9,808 nt of DNA from Methanosarcinales archaeon. Lineage in GTDB: Archaea; Halobacteriota; Methanosarcinia; DSM-18856; Methermicoccaceae. Numbering within the stretch: the first letter of the stretch is position 1; each line of letters starts with the position of its first letter. This document shows positions 4,961 to 9,808 of the stretch, in pieces. A program made the translations under genes and the position numbers. Location of the stretch: contig QMVI01000023.1 in assembly GCA_003661015.1 (NCBI GenBank), forward strand, positions 1-9,808. The letters run 5' to 3'. A model generated the notes under the pieces. The model did not search any database and had not been told where the DNA came from. It saw only the letters and a list, made by a program, of their open reading frames with translations.

Positions 4961-6691
4961 TCAAATATTAATGTATCGCTCTCTCATTTTTTCGAAGTTC
5001 CATATCTCAAGAATGAGATTACGCACAACCTTATTAATCTCTTTCATAGGCACTCTTACTTGTCTCATTGTGTCTCTGTCTCTGATAGTAACAGTGTCAT
5101 CTTCAAGGGTCTGATAATCGGTTGTTATGCAATACGGCGTCCCAATCTCATCGAATCTCCTGTATCTTTTTCCTATGAATCCACTTTCGTCATATTCACA
5201 CATGAAACCGCTCTTCCTAATTTCATGGACTATTTTCTTGGCAGGCTCTATGAGTTCTGGTTTAGACATCAAAGGCAGAACTGCGATGGGAATTGGAGCA
5301 AGTTTTGGTTTAAGTTTGAGCACTTTTCTTATCTCTCCCTCGACAAAGTCTTCATAGTAGGAATGTTCCAGTAGGGTGTACATAATGCGGTCTATTCCGA
5401 GTGAAGGTTCAACAACATGAGGCATCACCTTCTCACCCTTTACTTCGATTTCTCTCTACACGACCTCCACCACCCCCCCATCAACTTCAAAAGTCTTTCC
5501 ATCTACTTCGACCTTTATTTTGTCCTTTTCAAGTTCTTCTTTTGGAAGTTTTTTAATAGCATCAGCAACCTTCGATGACTCTTCTTTGAATAGAGGTCCA
5601 AGTTTACTCATATCAACCCTCACATCCACAATGGTTTTTTTCTTTGGTTTTTCGTACTCACAGAAAACCTTGAGTTCCTTTCCACTCTTCAATGCATGAG
5701 CTTTTATATCGTAATCTGTTCTGTCCGCTATCCCTACGAGTTCTATCCATCCAAATCTTTCTGTGAGGGCTTCTGCATCCCAACAGTCTGCTGCATAGTG
5801 TGCCATTTCTTCTGGAAGATGCTGACGAAATCTCAGTTTCTTTGGGTCTAACCCCGCCCTAATAAGAAAATCCCAACAGAGAGCAATGTGATAACCGAGA
5901 ACTTCGTGTGCTATAATACCATTTTCAACTGCATCTTTCAGCTTCATTTCAACTGCATCTTCTCCTTTTATCTGATTTTGTGCAGGGAGAAGTGGTATTC
6001 TTTCGGAGGAGAATCTATCAAAGTTGGGGTGTTTTTTATCGTTAGGATGAACAAAAAGCTCAAGCTCAGCTTGTGTAAATTCTCTCAATCGTATAACTCC
6101 CTGTCTTGGGGATATTTCATTTCTAAAAGCCTTTCCAATCTGAACGACCCCAAATGGTAGCTTTCCACCATAAAATCTCAAAAGTCTTTCGAAGTTTGTA
6201 AATATTCCTTGGGCTGTTTCTGGTCTAAGGTATCCTCGTCTCTTTGAGCCCGGTCCTATGTGGGTAGAAAACATGAGGTTGTACTCTTCAACATCCCCAA
6301 GTTCGCCACCACAGGCTGGACACACAACACCCGAAGTTTTTACGAGCTTATCGATTTCGGGTATGGATATATCTCTTACATCATCGAACAAATGATCAGC
6401 TCTGAATGCCTCCCCACATTCTTTGCACACGACTATGGGGTCTGTGAAGCATTTTAGATGTCCAGAGGCATCGAATACACTTTCTATACCAATCAATGTT
6501 GTTTCTATTTCGTGGAAACCCTCTTCAATGCAGTAAATCCTTCTCCAAAAAGATTCGAGTTTCCGTTTCATACCAGTTCCAAGGGGACCATAGTCATAGA
6601 AACCAGCACTACCTCCATATATCTCAAACGAGGGCCACAAGAATCCCCGTCTTTTTGCAATATCCATCACTTTCTCATAAAGGTCTGCCAT
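4961..6691 (-). CDS. glyS: Glycyl-tRNA synthetase, eukaryotic/archaeal dimeric type, with in-frame TAG at codon 412
   Basis: Class II synthetase that charges tRNA-Gly. Read through the TAG it has 576 residues, the normal archaeal length of roughly 570. Motif 1 is at 31-46 (FYDYGPLGTGMKRKLE), an insertion zinc ribbon has CxxC pairs at Cys89/92 and Cys124/127, RPETAQG is at 156-162, and motif 2 is GKAFRNEISPRQGVIRLREF (186-205). After the TAG come GEKVMPHV and motif 3 EPSLGIDRIMY (428-438) with its invariant Arg. The HGTP anticodon-binding domain follows (about 464-565, IPIAVLPL to VRNLI), ending in TGA. A product stopping at codon 411 would lack motif 3 and the anticodon domain and could not be active alone. 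Both sides are in the same frame with no lost residues, so this is not a frameshift. The ATG at 6691 gives the family N-terminus and lies about 28 bases after a TATA box. The gene follows the glycosyltransferase by 22 bases. Confidence 0.95.
5456..5458 (-). other. In-frame TAG codon inside glyS, candidate pyrrolysine codon or readthrough site
   Basis: The minus-strand TAG sits between ...DGGVVEVV and REIEVKGEKVMPHVVEPS, in the linker just before motif 3. The next base is A. The codons on both sides are normal GlyRS sequence in one frame. In archaea that have PylRS and tRNA-Pyl, UAG can be translated as pyrrolysine, and none of the 12 gene ends in this window uses TAG. No pyl genes or methylamine methyltransferases are in the window, so decoding is inferred. 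Confidence 0.65.
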
Positions 6692-6713
6692 ATCCCTCGA
6701 CCGATTCTCATCT

Positions 6714-7862
6714 TTATTTATAACTGTTTATGATTTTCATGTAGTTATCATAATGGACATCTGGCGAAAATTTTTTCTTCCAAGCACAATATGCCTTTTC
6801 CCTCATCTTTTTTATATTTTCTTCATCCAAGTTCTCAAGCATCTTCAATTCCTCCAATTTGTTCAAAGCAATTCCAGAGCCATCTGCTACAAGTTCGGGA
6901 AGCCCCCCTCTACGTGAGACAATGGCAGGAATACCTTGAGAAAAACCTTCAAGGACACTGAGAGGACAATTTTCGTTCCATTTTGAAAGAAGGATTGTAA
7001 ACGCAGACTTCGCTCTCTCCATCCTCAGAGTATCTCCATCAAGATAGCCAAGGTATTCAACTCCTTTGAGAGATGCGAGATAGTGTGAGAGAGAGCCATT
7101 TCCTACTATCTTTAGTTTCCACCCATCGGGTGCATTCTCAGAAAAGAATTCGGCAACTTCTTTTATTCCTTTATGTGGTTCAAGTACTCCCACATAAATT
7201 AGAGAGCGTTCCCATCTTTGAGCACATATCCCTGGCAGAACGAAGTTTGGCAGATACACAGACTCTATCCCATATCTTGAAAAAACATCTTTGTAAAACA
7301 TTGAAGGAGATATAATTACCATATTATTCATTTTCATTTTTTTGTATAGCCTTTTAAATCTCCATATCTGTGGAGGTCTTTTTCTTTTGATAGAACACAG
7401 CGAGCACTTAAATGGTGAGCATATATTAGAACATCCCCAGTCGTTCAGTGGGCATATAAGCCAGAAGTCATGGGCAGTATAGAGAGAACATATTTCGGGT
7501 GTCAGTTTCAAAACATCAGCTCCAACAAGAGAGATGTTGTGATGGTGAATAACATCTGGTTTTACCTCTCTGACAGTTTTCTCAATTTTGGATATTCCCA
7601 TTGTTCTTCCGGTTATGTATGCCCAGATGGGAGGAATTATGCTTCTGTGAAGTGGATGTAGAAATATATCTGAGGTGGCAACATCATTATTCAGACCACC
7701 TGACCCACTCTTCAATTGATATGCACCTGGGGAGAAGATGATATGAATTTCATGTCCTTTTTCAGAAAGTAAGGTGGCGAGATTCCTAACAGAGACTGCA
7801 TCCCCACCTATATGCAGTGGAGGATAGAATGTGGTTATCATTAGAAATGTAAGTGTTTCCAT
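6714..7862 (-). CDS. GT4-family glycosyltransferase with a cysteine-rich insert
   Basis: A GT-B fold glycosyltransferase that probably transfers a sugar from a nucleotide-sugar donor in the cytoplasm to a lipid, glycan or S-layer glycan precursor. Numbered from the ATG at 7868: ITTFYPPLHIGGDAVSVRNLA (11-31) is the N-terminal glycine loop, IHHHN (107-111) and TAHDFWLICPLND (131-143) follow. A cysteine cluster comes next (Cys139, 146, 150, 155, 158), a zinc-ribbon-like insert seen in a subset of GT4 enzymes. Then LIYVGVLEPHKGI (223-235) and NENCPLSVLEGFSQGIPAIVS (298-318) with the EX7E donor-site motif, Glu299 and Glu307. ATG at 7862 (382 residues) is preferred because the ATG at 7868 overlaps the last base of tRNA-Ala; ATG at 7841 is also possible. 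It ends in TAA, 22 bases before glyS. Acceptor and sugar cannot be told from sequence. Confidence 0.88.
   Translation of the reverse strand: METLTFLMITTFYPPLHIGGDAVSVRNLATLLSEKGHEIHIIFSPGAYQLKSGSGGLNNDVATSDIFLHPLHRSIIPPIWAYITGRTMGISKIEKTVREVKPDVIHHHNISLVGADVLKLTPEICSLYTAHDFWLICPLNDWGCSNICSPFKCSLCSIKRKRPPQIWRFKRLYKKMKMNNMVIISPSMFYKDVFSRYGIESVYLPNFVLPGICAQRWERSLIYVGVLEPHKGIKEVAEFFSENAPDGWKLKIVGNGSLSHYLASLKGVEYLGYLDGDTLRMERAKSAFTILLSKWNENCPLSVLEGFSQGIPAIVSRRGGLPELVADGSGIALNKLEELKMLENLDEENIKKMREKAYCAWKKKFSPDVHYDNYMKIINSYK
6716..6723 (-). promoter_or_regulatory. TATA box of glyS
   Basis: The minus strand reads TTATAAAT, overlapping the stop codon of the glycosyltransferase gene and centred about 28 bases before the glyS ATG. 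This predicts a leaderless glyS message independent of the upstream gene. GAGGG lies only two bases before the ATG, too close for normal ribosome binding. Confidence 0.5.
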
Positions 7863-7867
7863 GAACA

Positions 7868-7939
7868 TGGACTCGACGGGATTCGAACCCGTGGCCTCTA
7901 CCTTGCGAAGGTAGCGCTCTACCTCTGAGCTACGAGCCC
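7868..7939 (-). tRNA. tRNA-Ala(CGC)
   Basis: 72 bases, no intron. Acceptor stem GGGCTCG/CGAGTCC contains the G3-T70 wobble pair that is the alanine identity element, with discriminator A. TA at 8-9, D-stem GCTC/GAGC, anticodon stem CTACC/GGTAG with loop TTCGCAA and anticodon CGC, T-stem ACGGG/CCCGT and the standard T-loop TTCGAAT. No CCA is encoded. It reads codon GCG. It lies immediately upstream of the glycosyltransferase on the same strand and divergent from rps15. Confidence 0.97.
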
Positions 7940-8005
7940 CTCTATTAAGTTGTAAGTCTCTACTTTTTATCTTTATGTTTTTATTAACCTTTTTAAGGCA
8001 TAAGT

Positions 8006-8014
8006 AAATATATT
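8006..8014 (+). promoter_or_regulatory. TATA box of the rps15 operon
   Basis: AAATATATT is centred about 39 bases before the rps15 ATG, leaving a leader of some 13 bases that holds a ribosome binding site. The A/T-rich stretch 7940-8005 presumably also carries the promoter of the divergent tRNA-Ala, where several weak A/T elements occur and I cannot pick one. Confidence 0.45.
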
Positions 8015-8038
8015 AGGTTGGCGAGTTTGTGAGGATGT

Positions 8039-8043
8039 GGTGA
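8039..8043 (+). promoter_or_regulatory. Ribosome binding site of rps15
   Basis: GGTGA ends five bases before the ATG at 8049. It decides the start in favour of that ATG over the in-frame GTG at 8037, which would leave the ribosome site inside the coding region. Confidence 0.55.
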
Positions 8044-8048
8044 GTGAT

Positions 8049-8507
8049 ATGGCGAGGATGTACGCAAGAAGGAAAGGAAAGTCAGGGTCAGTAAGGCCTG
8101 CAAGGAAAGAACCACCTGCGTGGGTGAGCTATACTTCCGAAGAGGTTAGAAAGCTCGTTGTAAATCTTGCAAAGGAAGGGAAATCCACAAGTGAAATAGG
8201 CATGATATTGAGGGATCAGTATGGAATACCTCTCGTAAAGCTAGTTTGTGGTAAAAAGATAACAGAGATTCTGAGAGAAGAGGGGCTTGCCCCATCAATA
8301 CCAGAAGACCTAAGCAACCTTATGCTCAAAACAATCAGATTAAGAAAACATCTTGAAAGAAACAAGAAGGATATCCACAACAAAAGGATACTCCAACTCA
8401 CCGAGTCGAAGATAAGAAGACTCGTGAAGTATTACAAACGCACTCGTGTATTACCTGAGGACTGGAAGTATTCACCCGAGACTGCAGAACTCCTGTTGAG
8501 AAGATGA
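8049..8507 (+). CDS. rps15: Ribosomal protein S15 (archaeal/eukaryotic S13 type)
   Basis: Small-subunit ribosomal protein that binds the central domain of 16S rRNA. The 152-residue length and the N-terminus MARMYARRKGKSGS match the archaeal form. This form carries an extra N-terminal domain (PAWVSYTSEEVRKLVVNLAKEG, ILRDQYGIPLVKLVCGKKITEIL) before the S15 helices common to bacteria (LMLKTIRLRKHLERNKKD, RILQLTESKIRRLVKYYKRTRVLP). The start is at ATG 8049, four codons inside the open frame, supported by the family alignment and the GGTGA ribosome site. Its TGA overlaps the next start as ATGA, so translation of the DHH gene is probably coupled to it. The rps15-DHH pairing recurs across Euryarchaeota. 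Confidence 0.97.
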   Translation: MARMYARRKGKSGSVRPARKEPPAWVSYTSEEVRKLVVNLAKEGKSTSEIGMILRDQYGIPLVKLVCGKKITEILREEGLAPSIPEDLSNLMLKTIRLRKHLERNKKDIHNKRILQLTESKIRRLVKYYKRTRVLPEDWKYSPETAELLLRR

Positions 8508-9793
8508 CACAGATTGAAGATTTAGAGAGGCTATCCAGAGAAGCTGCTGAAAGGATTATCAAATCAGAAGGAGTGCGCATAATCACCCATAACGATGCTG
8601 ATGGGCTGTCTGCCGGCGCACTTCTCGCCTTCTCTCTGGCAAAGGTTGACATTCCATTCCATCTGACTGTCATTCCGAGACTCACAAAACAAATTGCTAT
8701 AGACAAAGGGGACTACGAGCTTTTGGTATTTTGTGATATGGGAAGCACATTTTCTGACAGAGATTATGAGGAGATGGGTGTGAATCCTGAGAACGTGATC
8801 GTGCTAGACCACCATCTTCCTACCACCACACATTCAACTTTTTTCATGGTCAATCCACATCTTGTTGGAGTGGATGGGGCATTTGAGCTGTGTGCTTCCG
8901 GAGTTGTTTATAATGTCGTAAAGAATATGGTCGAAGGAGATGTATTACTCGAACTTGCAGTTAGTGGGATGATAGGAGACAAACAGGTTTTTAAAGGTCC
9001 AAACAGAAAAATAATTGAGGAAGGTGTATTAAAAAATGTATTTGAATTAAAAATGGGGTTAATTCTTCCAGAACGTCCTTTGAAAGAGATATTTGAGAGT
9101 GGAATAGAACCATACCTTCCTGATGCACTTGATGTGTTGGAGAAAATGGGAATTACAGATAAGAAGCCATCTGAACTCTCTGAGTTGGGATTGGAAAGAA
9201 AGGTTGCAAATGTTATTGCACTCATCGCAATAAAGAATCCCAATCCACGGGCAGTTTCGTATGTAATAGGAGAAGTAGTAAAGTCGAGGGGGAGAGACCC
9301 ATATTTACTTTCATCCATATTGGATGCAACTGGAAAGATGGAGAAACCATCTGTTGGTATTGGGTTGGCAATGGGAGACGATAGTTGTCTTGAGGAGGGA
9401 TTGAGAATACTGAAAAGCTATGAGCGGAAGGTGAAAGAAGGATTGGAGAGAGTATTGGATGCCATGGATGAGGAAGCGTTTTTGAGGTACGCAATAGTAG
9501 AGAATCTCAATTTCACAGGTGCTGTTGCGGGTGTGATAACGAGATATTGTTTGCCCCCAGATAAACCATTTTTCATTTTGAGTGTGAGAGATGATGAGGT
9601 TAGAGTGTCTGCGAGAGGGAATTCATATCTTGTATCAAAAGGATTGAACCTCTCGGAGGTGTGTAGTATTGCGAGCGAGTTAGGAGGGATGGGGGGAGGA
9701 CATTCCGTTGCAGCAGGTGCAACTCTGCCAAAAGGAATGGAACATGAGTTTATAAAGAGGGCAAATGAATTAATTGGAGAACAGATAAAATAA
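8504..9793 (+). CDS. RecJ-like DHH/DHHA1 phosphoesterase (archaeal RecJ family)
   Basis: A 429-residue DHH-family enzyme, by homology a Mn-dependent single-strand nuclease or 3'-5' nuclease/phosphoesterase of the archaeal RecJ group; some members bind GINS at the replisome. DHH domain motifs in order: ITHNDADGLSAGA (27-39, metal ligands His29, Asp31, Asp33), VFCDMGS (75-81, Asp78), VIVLDHH (98-104) and SGMIGDK (154-160, Asp159). The C-terminal DHHA1 domain ends in ELGGMGGGHSVAAGATLP, the GGGHxxAAG substrate-binding motif (His400). All expected metal ligands are present. The ATG overlaps the rps15 stop (ATGA), and no strong ribosome site is seen, consistent with translational coupling. It ends in TAA 15 bases from the right edge. 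Whether it corresponds to RecJ1/GAN or to a tRNA- or oligonucleotide-processing paralogue cannot be settled here. Confidence 0.92.
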   Translation: MTQIEDLERLSREAAERIIKSEGVRIITHNDADGLSAGALLAFSLAKVDIPFHLTVIPRLTKQIAIDKGDYELLVFCDMGSTFSDRDYEEMGVNPENVIVLDHHLPTTTHSTFFMVNPHLVGVDGAFELCASGVVYNVVKNMVEGDVLLELAVSGMIGDKQVFKGPNRKIIEEGVLKNVFELKMGLILPERPLKEIFESGIEPYLPDALDVLEKMGITDKKPSELSELGLERKVANVIALIAIKNPNPRAVSYVIGEVVKSRGRDPYLLSSILDATGKMEKPSVGIGLAMGDDSCLEEGLRILKSYERKVKEGLERVLDAMDEEAFLRYAIVENLNFTGAVAGVITRYCLPPDKPFFILSVRDDEVRVSARGNSYLVSKGLNLSEVCSIASELGGMGGGHSVAAGATLPKGMEHEFIKRANELIGEQIK

Positions 9794-9799
9794 GATAAG

Positions 9800-9808
9800 A
9801 TGAGGGAA
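9800..9808 (+). CDS. Possible start of a following gene (three codons only)
   Basis: ATGAGGGAA begins seven bases after the DHH stop. In many Euryarchaeota further translation-related genes follow this pair, so an ATG here is plausible as the next start, but three codons cannot identify a gene and no clear ribosome site precedes it. Confidence 0.25.

Noticed and set aside
5403..5433. Possible stem (GAAGGT with ACCTTC) downstream of the glyS TAG resembling a PYLIS-like element
   Set aside because: Only six base pairs with an 18-base loop inside coding sequence; extension of the stem is broken by mismatches. No basis to call it a recoding element.
5426..5458. Frameshift or small deletion as the cause of the break in glyS
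   Set aside because: The two halves are in the same frame (30 bases apart, a multiple of three) and no residues are missing; only a single-codon change could explain the interruption.
5456..5458. Selenocysteine recoding
   Set aside because: Selenocysteine uses TGA, and here the codon is TAG; TGA serves as the normal stop of seven genes in the window.
7868..7939. tRNA-Ala as an integration (att) site
   Set aside because: No second copy of the tRNA 3' end, no integrase and no mobile-element gene is present in the window.
1..9808. CRISPR arrays, insertion sequences, phage genes or defence systems
   Set aside because: I found no spaced direct repeats, transposase motifs, terminal inverted repeats or phage-like proteins; the gene content is core metabolism and translation.

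Overview
The window is from an archaeon, most likely a methanogen or methane-metabolising euryarchaeote of the Methanosarcinia type. The evidence is the archaeal ribosomal proteins L40e and S15, a geranylgeranylglyceryl phosphate (ether lipid) synthase, a fused Fae-Hps C1/pentose enzyme, an archaeal RecJ-like DHH protein next to rps15, TATA boxes about 27 bases before several start codons, and a tRNA-Met whose intron is bounded by a bulge-helix-bulge motif. Placement below class level is not possible from this sequence alone. The DNA is gene-dense and mostly housekeeping.

Layout. 1-407: 3' end of purM (+). 443-769: ArsR-type regulator (+), abutting the convergent fae-hps (770-1951, -). 2009-2536: a small membrane-anchored protein (-), divergent from rpl40e (2618-2764, +), which is followed by GGGP synthase (2778-3536, +). 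3662-4084: an OB-fold single-strand-binding protein (+). 4197-4808: biotin transporter BioY (+), convergent with an intron-bearing tRNA-Met (4842-4938, -). Upstream of that tRNA on the same strand lie glycyl-tRNA synthetase (4961-6691, -), a GT4 glycosyltransferase (6714-7862, -) and tRNA-Ala(CGC) (7868-7939, -). After a divergent promoter region come rps15 (8049-8507, +) and the overlapping DHH phosphoesterase gene (8504-9793, +). No stretch longer than 300 bases lacks a gene.

The main discovery is in glyS. The gene is one continuous reading frame of archaeal GlyRS length (576 codons) interrupted by a single in-frame TAG at codon 412. Catalytic motif 3 and the whole anticodon-binding domain lie beyond the TAG. 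The frame is kept on both sides and no sequence is missing. None of the 12 genes whose ends are visible stops with TAG (7 TGA, 5 TAA). The best reading is that TAG is a sense codon here, most plausibly pyrrolysine, in an essential synthetase and not in the classical methylamine methyltransferases. Alternatives are a sequencing error, a nonsense mutation with another copy elsewhere, or a split enzyme made by internal initiation.

Other points: the tRNA-Met has swapped T-loop bases (A54/T58 in place of T54/A58); the glycosyltransferase start codon falls within a few bases of the tRNA-Ala 3' end, so tRNA processing could produce a nearly leaderless mRNA; and an AT-rich palindrome lies between the TATA box and start codon of the ArsR gene.
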